DNA of 64,000 nucleotides from Serpentinimonas barnesii (GCF_000696225.1 NZ_BAWN01000024.1:18539-82538), one strand, 5' to 3'; numbered from the stretch's first letter, positions 12,511-24,004 are shown. The notes: generated by a model from the letters alone, not told the origin. Translations and numbers: made by a program.

Positions 12511-13265
12511 CTCAGGCCGCCGAGCGCAGCAGCCTGGAGGTGCGCGGGCTGCAAAAAAGCTACGGCCGCCGCCAAGTCGTCAAAGACGTGTCGCTGCGCC
12601 TGGCCAGCGCCGAGGTGGTGGGCCTGCTGGGCCCCAACGGGGCCGGCAAGACCACCTCGTTCTACCTCATCGTCGGGCTCATCCGCCCCGACGCCGGCAC
12701 CATCTTGCTCGATGGGCAGCGCATCGACCGCCTGCCCATCCACCGCCGCGCCCAGATGGGGCTGGGCTACCTGCCCCAAGAAGCCTCGATCTTTCGCAAG
12801 CTCACGGTGGCCGAAAACGTGCGCGCGGTGCTGGAACTGCAGCGCGACGCCGACGGCCGGCCGCTGTCGCCGCAGCGCATCGAACAGCGCCTCGATGCCT
12901 TGCTGGACGAACTGCACGTGGGCCACTTGCGCGACTCGCCGGCGCCGGCGCTCTCGGGCGGCGAGCGGCGCCGGGTCGAGATCGCCCGCGCCCTGGCCAC
13001 CGAGCCGCGCTTCATCCTGCTCGACGAGCCCTTTGCCGGCATCGACCCCATCGCCGTAATCGAGATCCAGCGCATCATCGGCTTTTTGAAGGAGCGCGGC
13101 ATCGGCGTGCTCATCACCGACCACAACGTGCGCGAAACGCTGGGCATCTGCGACCACGCCTGCATCATCAACGAGGGCCGCGTGCTGGCCCAAGGCACGC
13201 CGGCCGAGATCGTGGCCAACCCGGAGGTGCGCCGCGTTTATCTGGGCGAGCACTTTCGCCTCTAA
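12507..13265 (+). CDS. lptB: LPS export ABC transporter ATP-binding protein LptB
   Basis: This cytoplasmic ATPase powers LPS extraction by LptB2FG. It has 252 residues. The Walker A motif is GPNGAGKTT at about residues 39-47. The Q-loop region [14 protein letters not shown] is typical of LptB. The signature is [15 protein letters not shown] and Walker B is [13 protein letters not shown]. The H-loop His is in [11 protein letters not shown]. It overlaps lptA by four bases and is followed by rpoN 12 bases later, the conserved proteobacterial order. Confidence 0.98.
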   Translation: MTQAAERSSLEVRGLQKSYGRRQVVKDVSLRLASAEVVGLLGPNGAGKTTSFYLIVGLIRPDAGTILLDGQRIDRLPIHRRAQMGLGYLPQEASIFRKLTVAENVRAVLELQRDADGRPLSPQRIEQRLDALLDELHVGHLRDSPAPALSGGERRRVEIARALATEPRFILLDEPFAGIDPIAVIEIQRIIGFLKERGIGVLITDHNVRETLGICDHACIINEGRVLAQGTPAEIVANPEVRRVYLGEHFRL

Positions 13266-13277
13266 AACTGTGCGGCC

Positions 13278-14870
<1,593 letters not shown>

Positions 14871-14875
14871 ACCCC

Positions 14876-16192
14876 ATGCACAACCTGACCCTGTTCCTGC
14901 CCTGCCCCGCCGGGGTGGAAGACTACCTGCTGGCCGAGGTGCAACAGATTTGCCCGGCAGCCCAAAACGTGCGGCGCCAGCGCGGCGGGGTCGAGCTCAC
15001 GGGCGACTGGGACGACATGCTGCGCCTGAACCTGCACAGCCGGCTGGCGCAGCGCGTGCTGGTGCGGCTGGCGCTGCAACCCTGCCCCAATGAAGACGCG
15101 CTCTACGAGGCTGCCTACGCCGTGCTATGGGAGCTGTGGTTCACGCCCGCGCAGACCTTCAAGGTCGAACTCACGGCCCAGCACAGCCCGTTCCAGAGCC
15201 TCAATTTTGCCGCCCTGCGCATCAAAGACGCGGTGTGCGACCGCATGCGCGAGCGCCTCGGGCAGCGCCCCAGCGTGGAGACGCTGCACCCCGAGGTGCG
15301 CCTGCACGCCCACCTCGGGCCAGATCAGGTCTGGCTCTACATCGACACCTCGGGCGAGCCCCTTTTCAAGCGCGGCTGGCGCACCGACACCGGCGATGCG
15401 CCGCTCAAAGAGACGCTGGCCGCGGCCATGATCGCCGCCAGCGGCTGGACCGGCTTCGATGCGCAAGGCCAGCCGCAGCCGCTCTACGACCCCTGCTGCG
15501 GCAGCGGCACGGTGGCGATCGAGGCGGCGCAGCGGGCGCTGCACATCGCACCGGGCAAATTGCGCCGCTTTGGCTTCGAGCGTCTGTTGCCACACCAGCC
15601 CGCACGCTGGCAGGCGCTGCGCCAGCAAGCCGTGGCCGCCGAACGGCCCGTGCCGGGTGGCCGGCCCTTGGTTTTTGGTTCGGATGTGGCGTTTCGGATG
15701 GTGGACTTTGCGCGCCGCAACGCCGAGCGCGCCGGCGTGGCGCAGGCCATCGAGTGGCGCGGCGGCGATGCCCTAGAGCGCCTGCCACCTTGCCCATCGC
15801 CGGGGGTGATGCTGCTCAACCCGCCCTATGGCGAGCGCATTGCGGCGGCCGGGGTGGCCGGACAGTCGGCGCAAACGCGGGCCCGACCGCAGCCGGCGCA
15901 GGGGCTCGTGCCCGGTGCCGGCCGCGAAAGCGCCCGCCACGCCGATGGCGAGGAAAACACGGCATTTTTCTCGCAACTGGCCAGCCACTGGAAAAAAAAC
16001 TACGCCGGCTGGACCGCTTGGCTGCTGAGCCCAGACCCCCAACTGCCCTCACACATGCGCCTCAAAGCCACGCGCAGGGTGCCGCTGTGGAACGGCCCGA
16101 TCGAATGCCGCCTGTTTCGTTTTGACCTGGTGGCCGGCAGCGCCCGCACACCCCGCGCTGGTGCCCAGCCCGCCGACCCCGCCCCCGAATAG
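14876..16192 (+). CDS. rlmL: THUMP-domain SAM-dependent RNA methyltransferase (RlmL N-domain family)
   Basis: It probably methylates guanosine N2 in 23S rRNA. It has 438 residues. An N-terminal ferredoxin-like and THUMP region spans about residues 1-155. A Rossmann methyltransferase follows, with YDPCCGSGTVAIEAAQRA as SAM motif I and NPPYGER as the catalytic motif near residue 320. It corresponds to only the RlmL half of E. coli RlmKL; the RlmK half is absent here. A low-complexity insertion follows NPPYGER. It starts six bases after rpoN. Confidence 0.85.
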   Translation: MHNLTLFLPCPAGVEDYLLAEVQQICPAAQNVRRQRGGVELTGDWDDMLRLNLHSRLAQRVLVRLALQPCPNEDALYEAAYAVLWELWFTPAQTFKVELTAQHSPFQSLNFAALRIKDAVCDRMRERLGQRPSVETLHPEVRLHAHLGPDQVWLYIDTSGEPLFKRGWRTDTGDAPLKETLAAAMIAASGWTGFDAQGQPQPLYDPCCGSGTVAIEAAQRALHIAPGKLRRFGFERLLPHQPARWQALRQQAVAAERPVPGGRPLVFGSDVAFRMVDFARRNAERAGVAQAIEWRGGDALERLPPCPSPGVMLLNPPYGERIAAAGVAGQSAQTRARPQPAQGLVPGAGRESARHADGEENTAFFSQLASHWKKNYAGWTAWLLSPDPQLPSHMRLKATRRVPLWNGPIECRLFRFDLVAGSARTPRAGAQPADPAPE

Positions 16193-16247
16193 CACACAAC
16201 TATGTTGGCTATACGGGCTTTTTGACCGGCCCAGCCGATGTCTGTGC

Positions 16248-16280
16248 GGAACTTGGTTTATACTTTCCTCGGGTCGTTTA
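16248..16280 (+). promoter_or_regulatory. Candidate ECF-type promoter (GGAACTT) with overlapping TATACT
   Basis: GGAACTT at 16248-16254 equals the -35 consensus recognised by RpoE-type sigma factors. GTCGTTTAA starts at 16273, a slightly long but possible distance for the -10 element. TATACT at 16259-16264 is an alternative sigma-70 -10 with only a weak -35. Either would start transcription just upstream of the hairpin pair and terminator described next. Confidence 0.4.
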
Positions 16281-16282
16281 AC

Positions 16283-16377
16283 ACCGGCCCCCCGCTTTTC
16301 CTCCCTGAGCGGGCGCCTTTGTGTGTGACAGCAAAAAGGCTTCCAAACCTGGCTCCTCTAGAGCCAGGTTTTTTTTC
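16283..16377 (+). ncRNA. Candidate small RNA with CCTCC-loop hairpin and rho-independent terminator
   Basis: In the 224-base gap between rlmL and the convergent zinc-ribbon gene there is a roughly 95-base unit. A 5' hairpin pairs CCCGCT (16291-16296) with AGCGGG (16308-16313). Its loop exposes CCTCC (16300-16304), complementary to Shine-Dalgarno sequences. An unpaired segment follows, then a strong terminator. Size and parts match trans-acting, Hfq-type sRNAs. The 5' end is estimated from the promoter-like boxes. It could instead be a 3' UTR of rlmL. Confidence 0.45.
16345..16377 (+). terminator. Strong rho-independent terminator
   Basis: An 11-base-pair perfect stem is formed by AAACCTGGCTC and GAGCCAGGTTT with the loop CTCTA, followed by an unbroken run of T up to 16376. 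It ends plus-strand transcription coming from rlmL or from a separate small RNA. Confidence 0.9.
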
Positions 16378-16416
16378 GCCTGCTTTCTGCGGGCACCGGC
16401 TCGGTGCGTGGCGGCT

Positions 16417-16770
16417 TCAGTCAAAAATATCGCTCAGCCACGATTTTTTCTTTCTCTGCCCGGAGCCTGCGGCAAAACCGCCCAAGGGTCCGCCCGTCAG
16501 GCCACCGGCCAAGCCCCCCAGTTTGCTGCCCAGCCCGCCGCCCTGGGTGAAGCCACCGCTGCGCTTGCGAAAGTCGGAGTCTGCAAAATCCGGTTGACGC
16601 ACCTGGGCGCCGCTGCGCCCGGCAGGGGCTTGGCCGAGGCTGCGCTCGATCAGCTTGTCGAGCTCGCCACGGTCCAGCCAGACGCCACGGCACTGGGGGC
16701 AGTAGTCGATCTCGACGCCTTGGCGGTCGCTCATCAGCAGCTCCACATCCACACAATTGGGGCATTTCAT
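16417..16770 (-). CDS. zf-TFIIB zinc-ribbon protein
   Basis: This small protein of 117 residues has an N-terminal zinc ribbon with two Cys pairs, CPNC at residues 3-6 and CPQC near residue 24, followed by RGVWLDRGELDKLIE. That is the zf-TFIIB domain pattern of widespread bacterial proteins of unknown function. The rest is Gly-rich (GGLGSKLGGLAGGLTGGP) with a basic KKK end. Its target is unknown. It converges on the terminator at 16345-16377. Confidence 0.8.
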   Translation of the reverse strand: MKCPNCVDVELLMSDRQGVEIDYCPQCRGVWLDRGELDKLIERSLGQAPAGRSGAQVRQPDFADSDFRKRSGGFTQGGGLGSKLGGLAGGLTGGPLGGFAAGSGQRKKKSWLSDIFD

Positions 16771-16873
16771 ACGCGGCTCCTTGAGGCCAGTTGAGGGGAG
16801 TTTGCAGTCTAGGGCTTCTGGTGTCCTAGAAAAAGCAGAAAATCAGACAATCTCTTATCGCAACAAGCTGAAC

Positions 16874-17761
16874 ATGAGCCTGGCCTACAGCTACCGCCAC
16901 CTGTACTACTTCTGGATCGTGGCCCAGGAAGGCGGCATGTCCAAGGCCGCCGCACGGCTCGACATGGCGGTGCAAACCGTCAGCGCCCAAGTGCGCGAGC
17001 TGGAAAAAGCGCTGGGCTGCCAGTTGCTCAAGCCGGCTGGGCGCGGCGTGGCCCTGACCGAGGCCGGTGTGCTGGCTGCGCGCCAGGCGCAGCAGATTTT
17101 TGAGCTCGGCGAGGCGCTGCCCACGCTGCTGCGCCAAGCGGCGCTGGCGCCCCGGGTGCGGCTGGCCGTGGGCCTGGCCGACGGGCTGCCCAAGCTGGAG
17201 GTGCTGCGCCTGCTGCGCCCGGTGCTGGATGTGCCCGATCTGCACCTGATCTGCCACGACGGCGAGATCGACGACCTGCTGGCCGACCTGGCCATGCACC
17301 GGCTCGATGTGGTGCTCACCGACCACCCGGTGAGCAGCCGCGCCCACCTGAAGGTGCACCACCACCGCCTGGCCAGCAGCGCCTACGGCTGGTTTGCTGC
17401 GCCGCCCTGGTTGCACGCCGCCCAGCGCGCCTTCCCGGCTGCGCTACAAGGGCTGCCGCTGCTGCTGCCCACGCGCCACGCCAGCGTGCGCGCGCAGCTC
17501 GACCAGTGGCTGGCGCGGCATGGCCTGACGCCGCGCATCGCGGGCGAGTTTGAAGACAGCGCCCTGCTCGAAACCTTTGGCGGCCAGGGCATGGGGGTAT
17601 TCCCGGCGGCGCTGGCGCTGGCCGAAACCCTGCAACAGCGCCACGGCGCGGCCCTCGTCGGCGTGTGCGAGGGCGTGTCAGCCCCCTGCTACGCCCTCAG
17701 CCTAGAGCGCCGGGTGGCGCACCCGCTGCTGCGCCGCCTGCTTGAACAGGAGGGGGCTTGA
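16874..17761 (+). CDS. LysR-family regulator, NhaR-like
   Basis: This regulator of 295 residues has an N-terminus (YSYRHLYYFWIVAQEGGMSK) typical of NhaR rather than CysB. The winged helix-turn-helix spans about residues 5-64 and an effector domain follows. NhaR activates a sodium/proton antiporter in E. coli, but no antiporter lies here, so the target is open. The ATG at 16874 is chosen because family similarity starts there. It converges with cysA, 22 bases between stops. Confidence 0.85.
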   Translation: MSLAYSYRHLYYFWIVAQEGGMSKAAARLDMAVQTVSAQVRELEKALGCQLLKPAGRGVALTEAGVLAARQAQQIFELGEALPTLLRQAALAPRVRLAVGLADGLPKLEVLRLLRPVLDVPDLHLICHDGEIDDLLADLAMHRLDVVLTDHPVSSRAHLKVHHHRLASSAYGWFAAPPWLHAAQRAFPAALQGLPLLLPTRHASVRAQLDQWLARHGLTPRIAGEFEDSALLETFGGQGMGVFPAALALAETLQQRHGAALVGVCEGVSAPCYALSLERRVAHPLLRRLLEQEGA

Positions 17762-17783
17762 TCTGCTGCTTGCTGGCCCGCCC

Positions 17784-18872
17784 TTAGGCCGGCTGCGGCT
17801 GCAAAAACACGCGCGCCTTCTTGGGCGATAGCAGCACCCGATCGCCCTCTTTAAGACCCAGCGCGCGCAGCCGCTCGGCCGGTATCTGGGCCTCGATCAG
17901 CGGGTCGTGCCCATCGGGGGCTTCGGCGTCCAGCGGCTGCAGCTCGAGGCGCGCAATCGGCCCGACCACCACCAGACGCTGCAATTCGGCCGCAATCCCC
18001 ACCGCGCCCGGGCGCCAGCGCTCCACCTCCAGGTCGTGCGGGCGCACATAAGCAAAGGCTTGCGCGTCCTGCGCCAGCGCGTGCTCGGGCGTGTCGATCG
18101 CCACCCCTTCGAGGTGCAACTGGCCCTCGTGGGCGCGGCCGTGAAACAGGTTCACATCGCCCAGAAAACCATAGACGAAGGGGCTGGCCGGGTGCTCCCA
18201 CACCTGCTGCGGCGTGCCCACCTGCTCGATGCGGCCCTGGTTCATCAGCACCACGCGGTCGGCCACTTCCAGCGCTTCCTCTTGGTCGTGGGTGACGAAG
18301 ATGCTGGTCACCTGCAGCTCGTCGTGCAGGCGGCGCAGCCAGCGCCGCAGCTCCTTGCGCACCTTGGCGTCGAGCGCGCCAAAGGGCTCGTCGAGCAGCA
18401 GCACGCGCGGCTGCACCGCCAGCGCGCGCGCCAGCGCAATGCGTTGGCGCTGCCCGCCCGAGAGCTGCGAAGGGTAGCGGTCCGCCAGCCAGTCGAGCTG
18501 CACCAGGCTCAGCAGCTCGTGCACGCGCTCTTTTATCTGTGCCTCGCTCGGGCGCTCGCGGCGCGGTTTCACGCGCAGCCCAAAGGCCACGTTCTCAAAC
18601 ACCGTCATGTGCCGAAACAGGGCGTAGTGCTGGAACACAAAGCCCACGTTGCGCTCGCGCACGTGCACGTCGGTGGTGTCTTGGCCGCTGAACAAAATGT
18701 GCCCATGCTCGGGCGTTTCCAACCCAGCGATGATGCGCAGCAGCGTGGTTTTGCCGCAGCCCGAGGGACCCAGCAGCGCCAGCAGCTCGCCCGATTCGAT
18801 GTCGAGGTCGATGTTTTTCAGCGCGTGAAAGTTGCCAAAATGCTTGGAAACTTGGCGGATTTCGATGCTCAT
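17784..18872 (-). CDS. cysA: Sulfate/thiosulfate import ATP-binding protein
   Basis: This is the ATPase subunit of the sulfate ABC importer, 362 residues. Walker A is [12 protein letters not shown] near residue 34, the signature is [15 protein letters not shown], and Walker B is [13 protein letters not shown]. The regulatory TOBE-like C-terminal region is present, ending [14 protein letters not shown]. It is the last gene of the sbp-sbp-cysT-cysW-cysA run. Confidence 0.95.
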   Translation of the reverse strand: MSIEIRQVSKHFGNFHALKNIDLDIESGELLALLGPSGCGKTTLLRIIAGLETPEHGHILFSGQDTTDVHVRERNVGFVFQHYALFRHMTVFENVAFGLRVKPRRERPSEAQIKERVHELLSLVQLDWLADRYPSQLSGGQRQRIALARALAVQPRVLLLDEPFGALDAKVRKELRRWLRRLHDELQVTSIFVTHDQEEALEVADRVVLMNQGRIEQVGTPQQVWEHPASPFVYGFLGDVNLFHGRAHEGQLHLEGVAIDTPEHALAQDAQAFAYVRPHDLEVERWRPGAVGIAAELQRLVVVGPIARLELQPLDAEAPDGHDPLIEAQIPAERLRALGLKEGDRVLLSPKKARVFLQPQPA

Positions 18873-18908
18873 GGGGTGTCTTTCAAAATATCTTTTGCGT
18901 GCCGGGCT

Positions 18909-19841
18909 TCAAATCGGGCGCCCGGCCCATGACGGACTGGCGGCGCCAGCGGCTGCGCCGGGGCGCTCGGGCGCCATGGCGTCGAGGGCCTTCATTTCGC
19001 GCTCCATGCGCCACTCGGAAACCGACTTGATCACCAGCGTCACCAGCGCCAGCAGCGCCAGCAGCGAGGCCACGGCAAAGGCCGCCACCGACTGGAATTC
19101 GTTGTACAGCACCTCCACGTGCAGCGGCATGGTGTTGGTCTGGCCACGGATGTGGCCCGACACCACCGAGACCGCGCCAAACTCGCCCATGGCGCGTGCG
19201 TTGCACAAAATCACGCCGTAGATCAGGCCCCACTTGATATTGGGCAGGGTCACGCGCCAAAAGGTCTGCCAGCCGCTGGCCCCAAGCACCAGCGCCGCCT
19301 GCTCCTCGTCGGTGCCCTGCGCCTGCATGAGCGGAATCAGCTCGCGGGCGATGAAGGGGAAGGTGATGAACAGCGTGGCCAGCACAATGCCCGGCACGGC
19401 AAAGATGATCTGGATGCCGCGCTCGTCCAGCCACGGCCCAAACCAGCCCTGGGCCCCGAACACCAGCACGTAAATCAAGCCCGCCACCACCGGCGAGACC
19501 GAAAACGGCAGGTCGATCAGCGTGGTCAGGAAAGACTTGCCCCAGAACTCGAACTTGGCCACCGCCCACGCCGCCGCCACCCCAAACACCAGGCTCAGCG
19601 GCACCGTGATCGCGGCCACCAGCAGCGTGAGCCGAATGGCCGACATGGCGTAGGGGTCGCGCAGGGCCTCGATATACGCCCCCCAGCCCAGCCGCAGCGC
19701 CTCGGTGAACACCGCCAGCAGCGGCAGCACCAGGAACAGGAACATAAAGCCCAGCGCCAGCCCGATCAGCAGGCGCCGCACCCAGGGTGCCTCGCCTTGG
19801 CGCACGCCGACGCGCCCGGAGCGCCCCTCCGCGGCGCTCAC
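18909..19841 (-). CDS. cysW: Sulfate ABC transporter permease CysW
   Basis: This inner-membrane permease has 310 residues and six predicted helices. The EAA loop ([20 protein letters not shown]) contacts CysA. The first helix lies near residue 24 ([20 protein letters not shown]). Its ATG overlaps the cysT stop by four bases, indicating coupled translation of the two permeases. Confidence 0.95.
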   Translation of the reverse strand: MSAAEGRSGRVGVRQGEAPWVRRLLIGLALGFMFLFLVLPLLAVFTEALRLGWGAYIEALRDPYAMSAIRLTLLVAAITVPLSLVFGVAAAWAVAKFEFWGKSFLTTLIDLPFSVSPVVAGLIYVLVFGAQGWFGPWLDERGIQIIFAVPGIVLATLFITFPFIARELIPLMQAQGTDEEQAALVLGASGWQTFWRVTLPNIKWGLIYGVILCNARAMGEFGAVSVVSGHIRGQTNTMPLHVEVLYNEFQSVAAFAVASLLALLALVTLVIKSVSEWRMEREMKALDAMAPERPGAAAGAASPSWAGRPI

Positions 19842-20758
19842 AGGCCACCCCCGGAGCGGCTGCGCTGCCAGCCTTGCAAAGCGTTGATGGCCAGCAGCAT
19901 GACGAAGGAAAACAGCAGCATCACCGAAGCCAGCGCCACCGCACCCTGGTAGTCAAAGGCTTCTAGGCGGCCGATGATCACCAGCGGCACGATCTCCGAC
20001 ACCATGGGGATGTTGCCGGCAATGAAGATCACCGAGCCAAACTCCCCCACACCGCGCGCAAAGGCCATGGCAAAGCCGGTCATGAGCGCTGGGATGATGG
20101 TCGGCAAAATCACGCGCCAAAATATCTGCCAGCGCGTCGCCCCCAGGCACTGCGCTGCTTCTTCGAGCTCGCGTTCGGCGTCTTGCAGCACCGGCTGCAC
20201 CGTGCGCACCACAAAGGGCAGACCGACAAAGATGAGCGCAATCACCACCCCGGTCGGGTTGAAGGCGAGCTGGATGCCCAGCGGCTCAAAGAACTGCCCG
20301 ATCCAGCCGTTGCCGGCCAAAATCGCAGCCAGCGCAATGCCCGCCACCGCTGTCGGCAAGGCAAAGGGCAGGTCCACCAGCGCATCGACAATCTTTTTGC
20401 CGGGGAAGGTGTAGCGCACCAGCACCCAGGCCAGCAGCAGCCCAAACACCAGGTTGAACAGCGCCGCCAGCAGCGCCGCCCCAAACGAGAGCCGGTAAGC
20501 CGCCAGCGCCCGCGGTGTGGTGGCCGCGTCCCAGAACTCGGCCCAGCTCATCTCAAAAGTTTTGAGTATCAGCGCCGCCAGCGGAATCAGCACGATCAGG
20601 CTGAGGTAGAACACCGTGTAACCCAGCGCCAGGTGAAAGCCGGGCAGCACGCGCTTGACCGCGCGCCGCTTGGTTTGCGTCTGCGCCTGCGGCGCGCCGG
20701 GTTTGCGCCCACCAGGCGCTGCCGCGCCCTCGAGCACCAGAGCGGATGCGGCAGCCAT
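19838..20758 (-). CDS. cysT: Sulfate ABC transporter permease CysT (CysU)
   Basis: This is the partner permease, 306 residues. A basic Ala-rich N-terminus precedes the first helix ([20 protein letters not shown]). The EAA loop is [20 protein letters not shown]. Its ATG directly follows the stop of the upstream binding-protein gene with no spacer, and its own stop overlaps cysW. Confidence 0.95.
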   Translation of the reverse strand: MAAASALVLEGAAAPGGRKPGAPQAQTQTKRRAVKRVLPGFHLALGYTVFYLSLIVLIPLAALILKTFEMSWAEFWDAATTPRALAAYRLSFGAALLAALFNLVFGLLLAWVLVRYTFPGKKIVDALVDLPFALPTAVAGIALAAILAGNGWIGQFFEPLGIQLAFNPTGVVIALIFVGLPFVVRTVQPVLQDAERELEEAAQCLGATRWQIFWRVILPTIIPALMTGFAMAFARGVGEFGSVIFIAGNIPMVSEIVPLVIIGRLEAFDYQGAVALASVMLLFSFVMLLAINALQGWQRSRSGGGL

Positions 20759-21769
20759 TTAGCGTCGCGCCTCGAAAATCTGGTCGAAGGTGCCGCCGTC
20801 GTTGAAATGCACCCGCTGCGCCTCGGCCCAGGAGCCAAAGTGTTGCTCCACGGTAAAGAGCCGGATCGGGCGCAGGGTTTGGGCGTGGCGGCGCAGCACC
20901 TCGGGGTTGCGCGGGCGGAAGTGGTGCCGCGCCGCAATCTCTTGCCCCTGCTCGCTGTAGAGGAAGTTCAGGTAGGCCGTGGCCAGCTCGCGCGAGCCGC
21001 GCTGGTTCACGGTGCGCTCCACCAGCGCCACCGGGTTTTCAGTGAGCAGGCTCACGCTCGGGTGCACCACATCCACACGCCCGACGCCAAACTCGCGCTC
21101 GACCGAAATCACTTCCGACTCAAAGGTCACCAGCACGTCGCCGATGTTGCGCTGCAAAAACACCCCGGTGGCATCGCGCCCGCCGCGCGCCAGCACCGGC
21201 ACGTTGCGGTAGAGCTGGCGCACGAAGGCGGCGGCATCGGCGTCGCTGCCACCCTTGCTGCGCACATAGCCCCAAGCCGCCAGATAAGCCATGCGACCGT
21301 TGCCACCGGTCTTGGGGTTGACCACCACCACCTGCACGCCGGGGCGGATCAGGTCGCTCCAGTCGCGGATGTTTTTCGGGTTGCCTTGGCGCACCAGAAA
21401 CAGCATGGTGGAGGTGGTGGGCACCGCCTGGTTGGCAAAGCGCTGGCGCCAGTCGGTGGCCACCACGCCGCGGCTGACCAAAAAGTCGATGTCGGTGACG
21501 GTGTTCATGGTTACCACATCGGCTGCCAGCCCGTCGGCCACTGCGCGTGCCTGGGCGCTGGAGCCGGCGTGCGACATGTCGATGCGCAGCTCGGGCGCGC
21601 CGCGCTGCTGCTGCTGCTGTGCGACAAAGGCGGCGTTGATCTCGCGGTAAAACTCGCGCGACACGTCGAACGACACATTGAGCAGGGTGCCCTGCGCCAG
21701 CGCCCAAGGGCTGAACAGCAGGGTAAAAAGGGCAAAAACGGCCAACAGGCCACGCTTACTGGGTTTCAT
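20759..21769 (-). CDS. sbp: Sulfate-binding periplasmic protein, proximal copy
   Basis: This protein of 336 residues has a signal peptide at residues 1-26 (LLAVFALFTLLFSPWALAQ). Family segments include [40 protein letters not shown] and the PKTGGNGRMAYLAAWGY sulfate pocket region. It delivers sulfate to CysTWA. The ATG at 21767-21769 is chosen for the signal peptide, with GGAG eight bases upstream. It is immediately followed by cysT. Confidence 0.95.
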   Translation of the reverse strand: MKPSKRGLLAVFALFTLLFSPWALAQGTLLNVSFDVSREFYREINAAFVAQQQQQRGAPELRIDMSHAGSSAQARAVADGLAADVVTMNTVTDIDFLVSRGVVATDWRQRFANQAVPTTSTMLFLVRQGNPKNIRDWSDLIRPGVQVVVVNPKTGGNGRMAYLAAWGYVRSKGGSDADAAAFVRQLYRNVPVLARGGRDATGVFLQRNIGDVLVTFESEVISVEREFGVGRVDVVHPSVSLLTENPVALVERTVNQRGSRELATAYLNFLYSEQGQEIAARHHFRPRNPEVLRRHAQTLRPIRLFTVEQHFGSWAEAQRVHFNDGGTFDQIFEARR

Positions 21770-21890
21770 GAGAGGGGCTCCAAGGGCTAGAGGCATACGG
21801 TGCGAAGCGCGAGTGTGCCCCGGCTTCTTCATATGACAAACTACTTTGTTTTTGTTTTTAAATAGCTTTTGATTGTTTGCTGCCCTGGCT

Positions 21891-22925
21891 TTAGCGCCGC
21901 TGCGTAAAAATCTGGTCAAACAGCGCCCCTTCGGCAAAGTGCTCGCGGGTGGCGTTGCTCCAGCCGCCAAAGGCTTCGTCGATGGTGAACAAGGTCAGCG
22001 CCGGGAACTGGCGCGCATACTTGGCCTGTGCCGCGGCCGAGCGCGGGCGGTAGAAGTGTTTGCCGACCAGGTCTTGCCCGGCTTCGCTGTAGAGGTGTTC
22101 CAAGTAGGCCTGGGCTGCGGCGCGGCTGCCTTTGCGCTCCACGTTGCGGTCCACCACCGTCACCGGGGGCTCGGCCAAGATGCTGATGCTGGGGTATACG
22201 AAATCCACCCGCTGCCCAAATTCTTTTTCCAGCAAATGGGCCTCGTTCTCCCAGGCCAGCAGCACGTCGCCCTGGTTGCGCTGCGCAAAGCTGGTGGCGG
22301 CACCGCGGGCGCCCACATCGAGCACTGGCACGTTGCGGTACAGGCGCGTGATGAAGTCGCGTGCGCCGGCCACGCTGCCGCTTTGGCGGCGCGCAAACTC
22401 CCATGCCGCCAAGTAGTTCCAGCGCGCCCCGCCCGAGCTTTTGGGGTTGGGCGTGACCACGCGCACATCCGGGCGCACCAGGTCGCCCCAGTCGCGGATG
22501 TTTTTCGGGTTGCCGCTGCGCACCACAAAGATGATGGTCGAGGTGTAGGGCGTGCTGTTGTGCGGCAGGCGGCGCTGCCAGTCGCGCGGCACCCAGTTGC
22601 CGTTGTGGTGCAAGGCGTCGATGTCAGCCGCCAGGGCCAGCGTGGCCACGTCGGCGGCCAGCCCGTCGATGATGGCGCGCGCTTGCCGCCCGGAGCCACC
22701 GTGCGCTTGCTGAAAAGACAGCGCTTGGCCAGTGCGCTCGCGCCAGTGCTGAGCAAACAAGGGGTTGAACTCGGCGTAGAGCTCGCGCGTGGGGTCGTAG
22801 GAAACGTTGAGCAGCGTCAGCGGCGCGGCGGGGGTGGCTGGTGTGGAAGCACTGGCAAGGCTCAAGGCGGCGGGGCCGATGGCGCTGGCACCCAGCAATT
22901 GCAGGAATTGGCGGCGATGCGTCAT
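21891..22925 (-). CDS. sbp: Sulfate-binding periplasmic protein, distal copy
   Basis: This second binding protein has 344 residues. A twin-arginine-like signal ([16 protein letters not shown]) is followed by [17 protein letters not shown]. Key pocket segments are conserved: [20 protein letters not shown] and [20 protein letters not shown]. It is a diverged paralogue of its neighbour and lies first in the run. Two receptors with different affinity or substrate, such as sulfate and thiosulfate, are likely but unproven. Confidence 0.93.
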   Translation of the reverse strand: MTHRRQFLQLLGASAIGPAALSLASASTPATPAAPLTLLNVSYDPTRELYAEFNPLFAQHWRERTGQALSFQQAHGGSGRQARAIIDGLAADVATLALAADIDALHHNGNWVPRDWQRRLPHNSTPYTSTIIFVVRSGNPKNIRDWGDLVRPDVRVVTPNPKSSGGARWNYLAAWEFARRQSGSVAGARDFITRLYRNVPVLDVGARGAATSFAQRNQGDVLLAWENEAHLLEKEFGQRVDFVYPSISILAEPPVTVVDRNVERKGSRAAAQAYLEHLYSEAGQDLVGKHFYRPRSAAAQAKYARQFPALTLFTIDEAFGGWSNATREHFAEGALFDQIFTQRR

Positions 22926-22992
22926 GAAAAAATCCTCGGTGATTGAAGCGTGGTGGCCTCATCATGCAAGGGTTTCCTCAAAACTCCAACGA

Positions 22993-22998
22993 ATTATA
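22993..22998 (-). promoter_or_regulatory. Candidate -10 box of the sulfate uptake genes
   Basis: On the minus strand TATAAT occurs here, about 67 bases before the first sbp start, inside an AT-rich patch (22990-23035) that contrasts with the flanks. No good -35 is seen, as expected for promoters needing an activator. CysB control is the family norm but no site can be assigned with certainty. Confidence 0.45.
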
Positions 22999-23042
22999 TT
23001 TCGTAACGTTATGCTTTCTGGCTATAAACACTTGGCCACGGC

Positions 23043-23585
23043 TCACTCCAGCCGCAGCCCGCCCGCCGCCCGGCCCTTGCCCGCCCGCGCTGGCGGCTTG
23101 CACAGCCCGCACACGAAGTAGCGCGCGTTTTCGTAGGTGTCGGTCACGAAATGCCCGCCACAGCAGGTGCAGCGGGTGCGCACCAGCATATTGGCGGCCA
23201 TGAACTTGCTCAGGCGCCAAGCGCGGGTCACGCTCAGCAGCGGCTCGATGCCGCAGAGCTGCATCTGCTCGGCGTAGAGTTTGTAGGCCTTCATCACCAC
23301 CTCGATCGGCTCCAGGGCCACGGTTTTATCCAGGTATTCGGCGATGTTGGCGTAGAGCGAGGCGTGGATATTGGGCTGCCAGCTCAGAAACCAATCGGTC
23401 GAAAACGGCAACTGCCCCTTGCTGGGCGATTTGCCCGCCACCTCTTTGTACAGGCGCAGCAGTTTTTCGTAAGACAGATCGGTCTCGCTCTCGAGCACCT
23501 GCAAACGCGCCCCGAGGTGGATCAGCGCCACGGCGCGTTCGATGTCTTTGCTCTCACTGACCAGGCTTTTGGTGGCGGTGCTCAT
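23043..23585 (-). CDS. flhC: Flagellar master regulator subunit FlhC
   Basis: FlhC and FlhD form the FlhD4C2 activator of early flagellar genes. FlhC has 180 residues. The DNA-binding part and the zinc site are visible: TRCTCCGGHF supplies one Cys cluster and YFVCGLCKPP the other, near residues 138-161. The family segment GKSPSKGQLPFSTDWFLSW is intact. The ATG at 23583-23585 follows the flhD stop by 41 bases. No flagellar structural gene is in the window. Confidence 0.95.
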   Translation of the reverse strand: MSTATKSLVSESKDIERAVALIHLGARLQVLESETDLSYEKLLRLYKEVAGKSPSKGQLPFSTDWFLSWQPNIHASLYANIAEYLDKTVALEPIEVVMKAYKLYAEQMQLCGIEPLLSVTRAWRLSKFMAANMLVRTRCTCCGGHFVTDTYENARYFVCGLCKPPARAGKGRAAGGLRLE

Positions 23586-23626
23586 GGGGTGTTCCTTGGG
23601 GGCTAGGAATGCGGGGCTTGCAGCGC

Positions 23627-24004
23627 TTAGGCGCTGGCCAGACGGCCGGCCATGAGGATGCTGGCGTGCAGCTGCTGCGTGGTGTCGTTGCTGCTGCGCT
23701 GCGGGCTGTGGCGGCTGGTGAGCAGGCCCCAGACCATGTTTTCGTCGGCACGCATGCGGCACAGCAGGGTGTTGCTGCTGGCGAGTTTGAACACCTGCGC
23801 CGGCGAAAGGGCGGCGATCAGCTCGGCCGATTCTTCGCTCACCCCGAGGCGATAGACCGCCTCACCCAAGTCGTGGCGGATGAGTTGCTGCGCCAGCATC
23901 AGGTAGGTGAGGTTGGCTTCGCGGATTTGCTCCAGCAAGGCGGCCGGAGCGCCGATGGGGGCCGAGACGGGGGTGGCAGCAGGGGCGATGGCGGTGGCGT
24001 TCAT
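23627..24004 (-). CDS. flhD: Flagellar master regulator subunit FlhD
   Basis: This dimeric helical partner of FlhC has 125 residues. The core is recognised by IREANLTYLMLAQQLIRHDL, followed by the GVSEESAELIAALSPAQVFKLAS region. The N-terminus is an Ala/Pro-rich extension of about 25 residues. The ATG at 24002-24004 is preferred over an upstream ATG 14 codons away. The 220 bases upstream hold the promoter region; I see no clear boxes there. Confidence 0.95.
   Translation of the reverse strand: MNATAIAPAATPVSAPIGAPAALLEQIREANLTYLMLAQQLIRHDLGEAVYRLGVSEESAELIAALSPAQVFKLASSNTLLCRMRADENMVWGLLTSRHSPQRSSNDTTQQLHASILMAGRLASA

Noticed and set aside
20183..21790. 535-codon plus-strand frame opposite cysT and sbp
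   Set aside because: Both minus-strand genes are clearly conserved. The antisense product is His/Gln/Arg-rich and resembles no family.
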